64,000 bases of DNA, taken from an uncultured Lachnospiraceae bacterium. Lineage in GTDB: Bacteria; Bacillota; Clostridia; Lachnospirales; Lachnospiraceae. Below the pieces are notes generated by a model. It was not told the DNA's origin. It searched no databases and saw nothing but the letters and a program-made list of their open reading frames with translations. The position numbers and the translations under genes were made by a program. Below, piece by piece: positions 36,817 to 44,885 of this stretch. The stretch covers positions 172,894 to 236,893 of the forward strand of contig CAKRCW010000004.1 in NCBI GenBank assembly GCA_934309145.1, in the 5' to 3' direction. The first letter of the stretch is position 1. Each line of letters begins with the position of its first letter.

Positions 36817-37773
36817 ATGAAAATTAAAAAATTATTAATAGTAATTTCCATGTTAGCTGTTATGTTCTCATTATCTGCTTGTGGGGATAAAGCAGAGAAG
36901 CCGTTTGATTATAATGACCAGCAGATTGTACTTGATACAATGCGATATTTCTATGAGTATTCAACCATGAATAGTGAATTAGCTGATTATTATCTTCAGA
37001 GCGGTTCGGAATTTGAACAGTCAGCAATTAAGGGAATAAGACAGGCTCAGGATACGGATAAGGTTGGAGCGTTTGAGGATTATACAGATTACAATCAAGC
37101 AATAGATGCTGGAACATTCGATATTAAGGATGTTGATGCAGAGATAACCAATTCTGCTGATTCTGTTACAGTAAAAATTATTAATAAATCTCAGAACAGA
37201 GACGTTGAGGTAACGGTAAAATATACCTCTAATCCTGATTATTATATTCAGGTAGATAAGCTTGTTGATGAGACTTATAAGTCGTTTATACAGGACAACA
37301 TGACATCAGAAGAGATGATGATGGTGTTAGCACAGGAAGGATATTCAAGTTTATCACAGTTTGCAGAGATAAAGCTACAGTTGAAAGGCCAATATTCATA
37401 TATGCCGGAAGAGATGGTTGTATCAGCTGTATATTCAAAGAGTGAACTTATGGGACAGGCAGGTATGAATACTCTGCTTGGTATGGGTACGGTATTTGTA
37501 GTTCTCATATTTATATCATTTATTATATCATTGTTTAAGTTTTTACCTGCACTTCTTGCCAAGAAGCCTAAGCTTCCTGAAGCTAAGGAGGAGAAGGCTC
37601 CGGTTGCAGCAGCACCTAAGGCTTCTGCACCTGCAAAGACGGCAGATAATCTTATGAATGATAAGGAATTAGTAGCTGTTATAACAGCAGCAGTATATGC
37701 AGCAGCCGGTTCATCGGGAGCTGTAAGCAAAGACAGATTAGTTGTACGTTCAATTAAGCGTGCGAGAAAATAA
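36817..37773 (+). CDS. OadG-type gamma subunit fused to an extracytoplasmic lipoprotein domain
   Basis: 318 residues. A lipoprotein signal ends in LSAC with C22, followed by ~195 residues of extracytoplasmic domain that I do not recognise. A single membrane helix (GMGTVFVVLIFISF, about 221-243) leads into an Ala/Pro/Lys-rich linker and a C-terminal piece (DKELVAVITAAVYAAAG, VVRSIKRAR) that is characteristic of OadG/MmdD gamma subunits. Ordinary OadG is only ~80-120 residues. The gamma subunit helps assemble the peripheral carboxyltransferase and the biotin carrier on the membrane pump. GAGGTG lies 8 bases before the ATG. Confidence 0.8.
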   Translation: MKIKKLLIVISMLAVMFSLSACGDKAEKPFDYNDQQIVLDTMRYFYEYSTMNSELADYYLQSGSEFEQSAIKGIRQAQDTDKVGAFEDYTDYNQAIDAGTFDIKDVDAEITNSADSVTVKIINKSQNRDVEVTVKYTSNPDYYIQVDKLVDETYKSFIQDNMTSEEMMMVLAQEGYSSLSQFAEIKLQLKGQYSYMPEEMVVSAVYSKSELMGQAGMNTLLGMGTVFVVLIFISFIISLFKFLPALLAKKPKLPEAKEEKAPVAAAPKASAPAKTADNLMNDKELVAVITAAVYAAAGSSGAVSKDRLVVRSIKRARK

Positions 37774-37808
37774 TAAAAATTACCAATCATATTTAGGAGG
37801 ACATTAAT

Positions 37809-38180
37809 ATGAAGAATTATAGAATTACCGTAAATGGTACAGCATATGACGTAGCAGTAGAAGAGTTAGGTGCTTCAGCAGCATCTACACCAGTTGCAGC
37901 ATCACCAGCCGCTCCGGTTGCAGCAGCACCAGCTCCAGCAGCACCAGCCGCTTCAGGAGCAGCAGGAAGCATAACAGTTACATCACCTATGCCTGGTAAG
38001 ATTTTGAATGTTAAGGCTAGTGTTGGAGCAGCAGTTAAGAAGGGTGACGTTGTCATGATTCTTGAGGCTATGAAGATGGAGAATGAAATTGTTGCACCTG
38101 AGGATGGTACAGTAGCAAGCATCAATGTTGCAGCAGGTGATGCAGTTGAGGCTGGAGATACACTTGCAACTTTGAACTAG
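37809..38180 (+). CDS. Biotin carboxyl carrier protein of the decarboxylase
   Basis: 123 residues. A short N-terminal beta segment, a flexible Ala/Pro linker (about 23-54), and a biotinyl domain with the EAMKMEN motif; K89 is the biotinylation site. It ferries the carboxyl group from the carboxyltransferases to the OadB pump. Equivalent to MmdC or the 1.3S transcarboxylase subunit. RBS AGGAGG is well placed. Confidence 0.95.
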   Translation: MKNYRITVNGTAYDVAVEELGASAASTPVAASPAAPVAAAPAPAAPAASGAAGSITVTSPMPGKILNVKASVGAAVKKGDVVMILEAMKMENEIVAPEDGTVASINVAAGDAVEAGDTLATLN

Positions 38181-38225
38181 AGTCGGATGAAAATCTGTAC
38201 CATTAATACAGGAGGTAACAGCTAA

Positions 38226-39353
38226 ATGAGTAGTTTTGGAGACGTATTAAAGAATCTGGCCCTTCAGACAGGTTTTGCGACTCTTACATGGAAGCATTAT
38301 ATAATGATAATTGTTGCATGCTTCTTCATGTATCTTGCAATCGTTAAGGGCTTTGAGCCATTGCTTTTGGTCCCAATATCTTTCGGTATGTTCCTGGTTA
38401 ATATGTTCCCAGGTATTATCGCAGATGGTGGACTATTGCATTATTTTTATTTGCTTGATGAGTGGAGTATATTGCCATCACTTATCTTCATGGGAGTAGG
38501 TGCCATGACAGACTTTGGACCACTTATCGCTAATCCGAAGAGCTTTATACTTGGTGCGGCAGCACAGTTTGGTATATATTCAGCTTATTTCCTTGCTTTC
38601 CTTATGGGCTTCAACGGAAAGGAAGCAGCAGCTATATCAATCATAGGTGGAGCTGATGGTCCTACATCTATCTTCCTTGCAGGTAAGCTTGGAATGGGTG
38701 GAACACTTATGGGACCTATTGCAGTTGCAGCATATTCATATATGGCACTCGTACCAGTTATACAGCCACCTATCATGAAGCTTCTCACAACTGAGAAGGA
38801 GAGAAAGGTTAAGATGGCACAGCTTCGACCTGTAACAAAGCTTGAGAAGATTCTCTTCCCTATCATTGTTACATTGGTTGTAGTATTAATCCTGCCTACA
38901 ACTGCACCACTTGTTGGTATGCTCATGCTCGGTAATTTATTCCGTGAGTGTGGAGTTGTTAAGCAGCTTACAGAGACAGCTTCAAATGCAATGATGTACA
39001 TCGTTGTTATATTACTTGGTACATCAGTTGGAGCAACAACAAGTGCAGAGGCATTCCTTAAGCTCAGCACATTGAAGATTGTATTACTTGGACTTATCGC
39101 ATTTGCATTCGGTACAGCAGCGGGTGTACTGTTTGGTAAGATTATGTGCAAGGTGACAAAGGGTAAGGTTAATCCGCTTATAGGTTCTGCCGGAGTATCG
39201 GCTGTTCCTATGGCTGCAAGAGTTTCACAGAAGGTTGGTTCTGAGGCAGATCCTACAAACTTCCTTCTTATGAATGCGATGGGACCGAATGTTGCCGGAG
39301 TTATCGGTACAGCGGTTGCTGCCGGAACATTCCTTGCGATATTTGGTGTTTAA
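38226..39353 (+). CDS. oadB: Na+-translocating decarboxylase beta subunit
   Basis: 375 residues, about nine to eleven membrane segments. The functional motifs are present: [10 protein letters not shown], containing the Asp used in Na+ binding, and the second re-entrant region [18 protein letters not shown]. It decarboxylates carboxybiotin and exports Na+ in exchange for a proton. Shared by oxaloacetate, methylmalonyl-CoA and glutaconyl-CoA decarboxylases, so the subunit itself does not tell the substrate. Confidence 0.95.
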   Translation: MSSFGDVLKNLALQTGFATLTWKHYIMIIVACFFMYLAIVKGFEPLLLVPISFGMFLVNMFPGIIADGGLLHYFYLLDEWSILPSLIFMGVGAMTDFGPLIANPKSFILGAAAQFGIYSAYFLAFLMGFNGKEAAAISIIGGADGPTSIFLAGKLGMGGTLMGPIAVAAYSYMALVPVIQPPIMKLLTTEKERKVKMAQLRPVTKLEKILFPIIVTLVVVLILPTTAPLVGMLMLGNLFRECGVVKQLTETASNAMMYIVVILLGTSVGATTSAEAFLKLSTLKIVLLGLIAFAFGTAAGVLFGKIMCKVTKGKVNPLIGSAGVSAVPMAARVSQKVGSEADPTNFLLMNAMGPNVAGVIGTAVAAGTFLAIFGV

Positions 39354-39377
39354 TTAATAATTTAGGAGGTCAGATAA

Positions 39378-40796
39378 ATGGCAGTAGAAAAGAAACCGGT
39401 TAAGATTACCGAAACTGTGCTTAGAGATGCACACCAGTCATTGATTGCAACTCGTATGACAACAGAGCAGATGTTGCCTATTATAGATAAAATGGATAAG
39501 GTTGGTTACCACTCAGTTGAGTGCTGGGGTGGTGCTACATTTGATGCTTGTCTTCGTTTCCTTAAGGAAGATCCATGGGAGAGACTTCGTAAGCTCCGTG
39601 ATGGATTTAAGAACACAAAGCTTCAGATGCTTTTCAGAGGACAGAATATCCTCGGATACAGCCCATATTCAGATGATGTTGTAGAGTATTTCGTACAGAA
39701 GTCAATAGCAAATGGTATTGATATCATTCGTATATTTGACTGCTTAAATGATATCCGTAACCTTGAGACAGCAGTTAAGGCTGCAAACAAGGAAAAGGGA
39801 CATGCACAGGTTGCACTTTCTTATACACTCGGTGATGCATACACAATGGATTACTGGAAGAATATGGCTAAGAGCATTGAAGAGATGGGTGCTGATTCTA
39901 TCTGTATCAAGGATATGGCAGGACTTCTTGTACCTAACGAGGCTACAAAGCTTGTTAAGGCATTGAAGGAAGGAACAAAGCTTCCTATCCAGCTCCATAC
40001 ACACTATACATCAGGTGTTGCTTCAATGACATATATGAAGGCTGTAGAGGCTGGATGCGATATCATCGATACAGCTATGTCACCACTTGCCATGGGTACT
40101 TCACAGCCTGCAACAGAGGTTATGGCTAAGGCTTTTGAGGGTTCAGAGTTTGATCCTGGATTTGACCAGAACCTTCTTGCTGAGATTGCCGATTACTTCC
40201 GTCCACTTCGTGAGCAGTGGCTTGAGTCAGGTCTCTTAAGTCCAAAGGTAATGGGTGTTAATATTAAGACACTTTTATATCAGGTACCTGGTGGAATGCT
40301 TTCAAACATGGTATCACAGCTTAAGGAGATGAAGGCTGAGGATAAGTATGATGAGGTTCTTGAAGAGATTCCTCGTGTTCGTAAGGACTTTGGCGAGATT
40401 CCTCTTGTTACACCATCATCACAGATTGTTGGTACACAGGCTGTACTTAACGTAGTTATGGGTGAGAGATACAAGACTCTTACTAAGGAATCTAAGGATC
40501 TTCTTGTTGGTAAGTATGGTAAGACAACAATGCCGGTTAATGCAGAGGTTCAGAAGAAGGCACTTGACAGCCTTGGAATGAAGGAGCCTATCACATATCG
40601 TCCAGCTGATGATCTTAAGCCATCACTTGATAAGTTTGAGAAGGAAATGGCTCAGTACAAGCAGCAGGATGAGGATGTTCTCTCATATGCATTGTTCCCA
40701 CAGGTTGCAACTGAGTTCTTTAAGTACAGAGAGGCTCAGCAGACAGGTGTTGACGCATCACTTGCTAACAGCGAGAACAAAACATATCCTGTATAG
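39378..40796 (+). CDS. Pyruvate/oxaloacetate carboxyltransferase (OadA / 5S subunit type)
   Basis: 472 residues. A TIM-barrel HMGL-like domain with the metal ligands of the family: TVLRDAHQS at the start and the QLHTHYTSG His-x-His; the Lys in CIKDMAGL is the one carbamylated in pyruvate carboxylase and 5S. The C-terminal conserved carboxylase domain (about 310-465) follows. Unlike many OadA proteins it has no biotinyl domain, so it depends on the separate carrier. Like the 5S subunit, it could take CO2 from oxaloacetate or give it to pyruvate. Last gene of the operon. Confidence 0.92.
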   Translation: MAVEKKPVKITETVLRDAHQSLIATRMTTEQMLPIIDKMDKVGYHSVECWGGATFDACLRFLKEDPWERLRKLRDGFKNTKLQMLFRGQNILGYSPYSDDVVEYFVQKSIANGIDIIRIFDCLNDIRNLETAVKAANKEKGHAQVALSYTLGDAYTMDYWKNMAKSIEEMGADSICIKDMAGLLVPNEATKLVKALKEGTKLPIQLHTHYTSGVASMTYMKAVEAGCDIIDTAMSPLAMGTSQPATEVMAKAFEGSEFDPGFDQNLLAEIADYFRPLREQWLESGLLSPKVMGVNIKTLLYQVPGGMLSNMVSQLKEMKAEDKYDEVLEEIPRVRKDFGEIPLVTPSSQIVGTQAVLNVVMGERYKTLTKESKDLLVGKYGKTTMPVNAEVQKKALDSLGMKEPITYRPADDLKPSLDKFEKEMAQYKQQDEDVLSYALFPQVATEFFKYREAQQTGVDASLANSENKTYPV

Positions 40797-40826
40797 GATG
40801 ATATATAAATAATATGTAAATGTTAA

Positions 40827-40860
40827 TAAGAGGCGGTAAGTTTTAGTTTGCCGTCTCTTA
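40827..40860 (+). terminator. Possible terminator after the decarboxylase operon
   Basis: TAAGAGGCGG (40827-40836) pairs with CCGTCTCTTA (40851-40860) with one G-U pair. The T-run is displaced to 40867-40871, so it may be weak. It overlaps a TTG that could be misread as the trkH start. Confidence 0.45.
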
Positions 40861-40883
40861 AAGACATTTTTGAGGATAATAAT

Positions 40884-42269
40884 ATGAATATTAAGGATAT
40901 TAATGTTCCAAAGAGACATGGACTTTCGAGCACCAAGAAGATAATGCTTGGCTTCTTGGCAGCAATATGTATAGGTACAGTATTACTTAGTCTGCCTATT
41001 TCAGTAGCAGAGGGAAGTCCGGATATTCTGACATCGCTATTTACTGCAACTACTTCTGTATGTGTTACAGGGTTAGTTGTTGTTGACACATATGCACATT
41101 GGACGTTATTTGGCAAGATAATAATACTTATTATGATACAGCTTGGAGGACTTGGAATCGTAGCATTTACGTCTGCTCTTATGATCATAACGGGCAAAAA
41201 GGTCGGGCTTAGAGGCAGAATTGTAATACAGGATGCATATGGACTTAGCAGTTTACAGGGATTAGTTAAATTTGTTAGAAAAGTAATAATAGGAACTCTT
41301 TGTGTGGAATTATTTGGTATGCTGTGCTATCTTCCTGCATTTATATCAAGGTTTGGAGCGGCAAAGGGAACATGGTATGCGTTGTTCAATGCAATTTCAG
41401 CATTTTGTAATGCCGGAATAGATATAATGGGACCTGACAGTCTGGCATCGTTTAACAGTTCACCATCTGTTCTTATAACTACTATGTTTCTTATATTTAT
41501 GGGTGGAATCGGCTTTGTTGTATGGTGGGATATACTTGACACAGCGAGTGCATGCAAAAAAAAGAAGATAAGATTTAGAAATTTTGGAAAAAAACTTAAG
41601 CTCCATACCAAGCTTGTGCTTTTGGTTACGGCAATACTTTTGTTTGGCGGAGCTCTATTACTTTTTATTTTAGAATACAATAATCCTGACACTATCGGTA
41701 ATATGTCACTTGGCGACAAAATTTTAAATTCACTGTTTCAATCTGTGACACTTAGAACCGCAGGATTTTTCTCATACAGTCAGGCTGGTATGTCCGATTC
41801 ATCGACTATGCTTTGTCTGGTGCTGATGATTATCGGAGGTTCTCCGGTAGGTACAGCGGGTGGAATAAAAACGGTTACTGCCGCAGTTCTTGTCTGTACA
41901 GTTATAGCTGTTATAAAGGGAAAAAATGAGGCTGTTATATTTAAGAAGAGTATAAGTGATACACTTGTTAAGAGATCAGTTGCTGTTATAATAATAAGCC
42001 TTTGTGTGGTTGCATTATTTAACGTTTTGCTGATGGTTACTAATAATTTATCGCTTATAGATTCATCTTATGAGGTATGCAGTGCAATAGGTACAGTAGG
42101 ACTTACAAGGGGTATAACATCAAGTTTAAACCCGATAGGACGTATTATAATTATTGTTGCAATGTATCTTGGAAGGATAGGACCTATATCCTTGTTTATT
42201 GCATTTAGCAGCAAATATTCAATTAAGAATTCAATTCACTATTCGGAGGCCAAGATATTTGTTGGGTGA
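40884..42269 (+). CDS. Trk/Ktr-type potassium uptake membrane subunit
   Basis: 461 residues, a TrkH/KtrB-family channel with four repeated membrane-pore-membrane units. The pore segments are visible as TTSVCVTGL, NAISAFCNAGI, QSVTLRTAGF and SAIGTVGLTRG, each with the central Gly of the K+ filter. The start at 40884 has GAGGAT 7 bases upstream; the TTG at 40848 lies in a hairpin. It forms a two-gene operon with the RCK regulatory protein that follows. KtrB/KtrD is more likely than TrkH in Firmicutes. Confidence 0.92.
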   Translation: MNIKDINVPKRHGLSSTKKIMLGFLAAICIGTVLLSLPISVAEGSPDILTSLFTATTSVCVTGLVVVDTYAHWTLFGKIIILIMIQLGGLGIVAFTSALMIITGKKVGLRGRIVIQDAYGLSSLQGLVKFVRKVIIGTLCVELFGMLCYLPAFISRFGAAKGTWYALFNAISAFCNAGIDIMGPDSLASFNSSPSVLITTMFLIFMGGIGFVVWWDILDTASACKKKKIRFRNFGKKLKLHTKLVLLVTAILLFGGALLLFILEYNNPDTIGNMSLGDKILNSLFQSVTLRTAGFFSYSQAGMSDSSTMLCLVLMIIGGSPVGTAGGIKTVTAAVLVCTVIAVIKGKNEAVIFKKSISDTLVKRSVAVIIISLCVVALFNVLLMVTNNLSLIDSSYEVCSAIGTVGLTRGITSSLNPIGRIIIIVAMYLGRIGPISLFIAFSSKYSIKNSIHYSEAKIFVG

Positions 42270-42308
42270 TGGTAGTGATACTATATAAATATAAGGAGGA
42301 ACCTATAT

Positions 42309-42953
42309 ATGAGTAAATCATTTGCTGTTATAGGTCTTGGTCGATTTGGCCGTTGTGTAGCTATGGAGCTCTCAAATCTCGGTGCAGATGTGCTTGCTAT
42401 AGACAGTGACGAGGATAAGATAAATAGTGTTGCAGATTATGTAACCTGTGCCATAAATATTGATGTATGTGATGTGGATGCGTTGAAGAATGCAGGAATA
42501 TCTAACATGGACGCTGTAATTGTGTCTATGGGTGACTGTCTGGAATCAAGCATAATGAGTGTAATTACTGCAAAGGAGTTAGGCGTACCGCTTGTGATTG
42601 CAAAGGCACGTGATGAGGTTACCGGCAATATAATAAGTAAAGTTGGTGCTGACAGGATAGTTTTTCCAGAGAGAGAATCAGGAATAAGGTTATCGCACAG
42701 ATTGATGTCTGCCGATGTTCTTGATTACTTTGATTTATCTGATACAGTAAGTATGGTTAAGATATTGCCTAAGTCTGAATGGGTTGGTAAATCACTTGTG
42801 GAGCTTAATCTTAGAAAAGAATATAGAATTAATATTGTGGGTATATGGGACAATGATAAGATAAATGTATCTATAGATCCTAAGGAGCCTTTAAGTAGTG
42901 ATAAACCTTTACTTGTGATTGTCGCAAAAAATGATTTGAAGAGGCTTTCGTAA
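42309..42953 (+). CDS. Potassium uptake regulatory protein (KtrA/TrkA-type, RCK domains)
   Basis: 214 residues, the size of single-unit KtrA/KtrC rather than duplicated TrkA. The N-terminal Rossmann RCK domain has GLGRFGRCVA and the acidic AIDSDE end that bind nucleotide (ATP/ADP or NAD); the RCK_C domain follows from about residue 135. It gates the channel protein encoded just upstream. The next gene starts one base after its stop. Confidence 0.93.
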   Translation: MSKSFAVIGLGRFGRCVAMELSNLGADVLAIDSDEDKINSVADYVTCAINIDVCDVDALKNAGISNMDAVIVSMGDCLESSIMSVITAKELGVPLVIAKARDEVTGNIISKVGADRIVFPERESGIRLSHRLMSADVLDYFDLSDTVSMVKILPKSEWVGKSLVELNLRKEYRINIVGIWDNDKINVSIDPKEPLSSDKPLLVIVAKNDLKRLS

Positions 42954-42954
42954 T

Positions 42955-44226
42955 ATGTGTAAAATAGCAGTAATTGGCGGTGGAGCTGCCGGAATGATGG
43001 TGGCTATAAGACTTGCTGAGAATGGATTTAAACCAACTATATATGAGAAGAACGAAAAGCTTGGTAAGAAGCTCTTTATAACAGGAAAGGGAAGATGTAA
43101 TCTTACTAACAATTGTCAGACTGAGGATTTATTCAGAAATGTTGTAACCAATCCCAAGTTTATGTACAGCTCATTTTATGGATTTGACTCGCAAAAGACG
43201 ATGGAGTTTTTTGAGGGGCTCGGACTTGACATAAAGACTGAGAGAGGCGGAAGAGTATTCCCAACCTCTGATCATTCATCTGATGTTATAAGCGTATTGT
43301 CAACCAGACTAAAAAGACTTGGCGTTGATATCAGGCTTAACACAACAGTTACAGATATACTGTGCCGTGAGGAGGATGGCAGTAAGTATATAGATGGTAT
43401 CATAGTTAAGAATAATGATAAAAATGAGAGGATAGACTGCAATAATGTGATTGTTGCTACCGGCGGTTTATCTTATCCGCTTACAGGTTCAACTGGTGAC
43501 GGCTTAGCGTGGGCAAAGAAATTGGGTATAGACGTGACTGCTCCAAGACCATCACTTGTTCCAATGAATATACGCGAGGATATATGCAAAGCTCTTATGG
43601 GACTTTCTCTTAAAAATGTTTCGCTTTCATATGTGGCAGAGGTGAAGGGAAAGGACAAGAAGGTGTATTCCGATATGGGCGAGATGCTATTTACACATTT
43701 TGGAATAAGTGGACCTCTTGTATTAAGTGCATCTGCCTGCCTTGGCAAATATATAGACAGCAATCTGAGAGTCTATATAGATTTAAAACCTGCATTGACG
43801 GAGGAACAGCTTGACGCAAGAATATTGCGGGACTTTGGAGATAATATCAATAAGCAGTTTAGAAATTCCTTAAATGACCTGTTGCCTAGAAAACTTATAC
43901 CTTATATAATTGATGCGTCGGGAATAGACCAGTATATAAAAGTAAATGCGATAAGCAGAGAGGACAGGAAGAAATTAGTTCATGTTATTAAGAATCTTGA
44001 ACTCCATGTGGAGGGCTTCAGGGGATTTGATGAGGCAATAATAACGCAGGGTGGAATTAAGGTTAAGGAATTAAATCCGGCTACAATGGAGGTAAAGCAT
44101 ATACCAGGACTTTATTTTATAGGTGAAGTTATAGATGTTGATGCACTTACCGGAGGATACAATCTACAGATAGCATGGAGCACAGCGGTTGCCTGTGCAG
44201 ATGCATTTACGGAAAGGAATATATAA
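42955..44226 (+). CDS. FAD-dependent oxidoreductase, HI0933/YhiN (BaiN-like) family
   Basis: 423 residues. The N-terminal dinucleotide fold has VIGGGAAGMM; the family's GKGRCNLTN motif follows near residue 44, and the C-terminal FAD motif reads GLYFIGEVIDVDALTGGYNLQIAWSTA in part. No membrane segment. Members are flavoproteins of poorly known substrate; one was proposed as a bile-acid 7-dehydroxylation reductase (BaiN), but that function should not be transferred here. It is packed between trkA-type and cmk genes with 1-2 base gaps, so it is co-transcribed. Confidence 0.88.
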   Translation: MCKIAVIGGGAAGMMVAIRLAENGFKPTIYEKNEKLGKKLFITGKGRCNLTNNCQTEDLFRNVVTNPKFMYSSFYGFDSQKTMEFFEGLGLDIKTERGGRVFPTSDHSSDVISVLSTRLKRLGVDIRLNTTVTDILCREEDGSKYIDGIIVKNNDKNERIDCNNVIVATGGLSYPLTGSTGDGLAWAKKLGIDVTAPRPSLVPMNIREDICKALMGLSLKNVSLSYVAEVKGKDKKVYSDMGEMLFTHFGISGPLVLSASACLGKYIDSNLRVYIDLKPALTEEQLDARILRDFGDNINKQFRNSLNDLLPRKLIPYIIDASGIDQYIKVNAISREDRKKLVHVIKNLELHVEGFRGFDEAIITQGGIKVKELNPATMEVKHIPGLYFIGEVIDVDALTGGYNLQIAWSTAVACADAFTERNI

Positions 44227-44228
44227 TA

Positions 44229-44885
44229 ATGAATATAGCAATAGACGGACCTGCCGGAGCAGGCAAGAGCACAATAGCAAAATTAGCAGCTAAGAGATTA
44301 GGGTATATATATGTCGATACAGGGGCTATGTATCGTGCTATAGCATTGTATCTTATAGAAAATGATATTAATGTTGATGATGAGGCTTTAGTTTCAGAAG
44401 CCTGTGACAATATAGATGTATGTATACGCTATGAGGATGACGTGCAGAATATTTATCTTAATGGCAGAAATGTATCTACTGAAATAAGAAAAGAACAGGT
44501 TGGTAATATGGCATCTAAGGCTGCTGCTAAAAAGCCTGTCAGGGATAAACTCCTTAATCTCCAGAGAGATATAGCAAAGGAGTCTGATGTTATAATGGAT
44601 GGAAGGGATATTGGTACATTTGTGCTTCCTGACGCAGAGCTTAAGATATATCTTACAGCTTCAGTTTTAACAAGAGCTAAGAGAAGATATGAAGAATTAA
44701 AAGCAAAGGGAGAAAATCCTGACATAGACAAAATAAAGGGTGATATAGAGCAGAGAGATTATCAGGATATGAACAGGGAGATTGCTCCTTTGAGACAGGC
44801 TGATGATGCATGGTATCTTGATACATCAGATATGAGTATTGATGAGGTAGTTGGCAGCATATGTGACAGGGCAGTAAGCTTATGA
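44229..44885 (+). CDS. cmk: Cytidylate kinase
   Basis: 218 residues from the ATG at 44229, giving the standard N-terminus MNIAIDGPAGAGKST with the P-loop. DTGAMYRA, MDGRDIGTFVLPDAELK and the C-terminal DTSDM motif are typical of Cmk. It phosphorylates CMP and dCMP. The TGA overlaps the ATG of the next gene (ATGA). The pairing of cmk with an S1-domain gene is conserved in bacteria. Confidence 0.95.
   Translation: MNIAIDGPAGAGKSTIAKLAAKRLGYIYVDTGAMYRAIALYLIENDINVDDEALVSEACDNIDVCIRYEDDVQNIYLNGRNVSTEIRKEQVGNMASKAAAKKPVRDKLLNLQRDIAKESDVIMDGRDIGTFVLPDAELKIYLTASVLTRAKRRYEELKAKGENPDIDKIKGDIEQRDYQDMNREIAPLRQADDAWYLDTSDMSIDEVVGSICDRAVSL

Noticed and set aside
38585..39151. 188-residue minus-strand frame within oadB
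   Set aside because: It is an antisense shadow of a conserved membrane protein gene.
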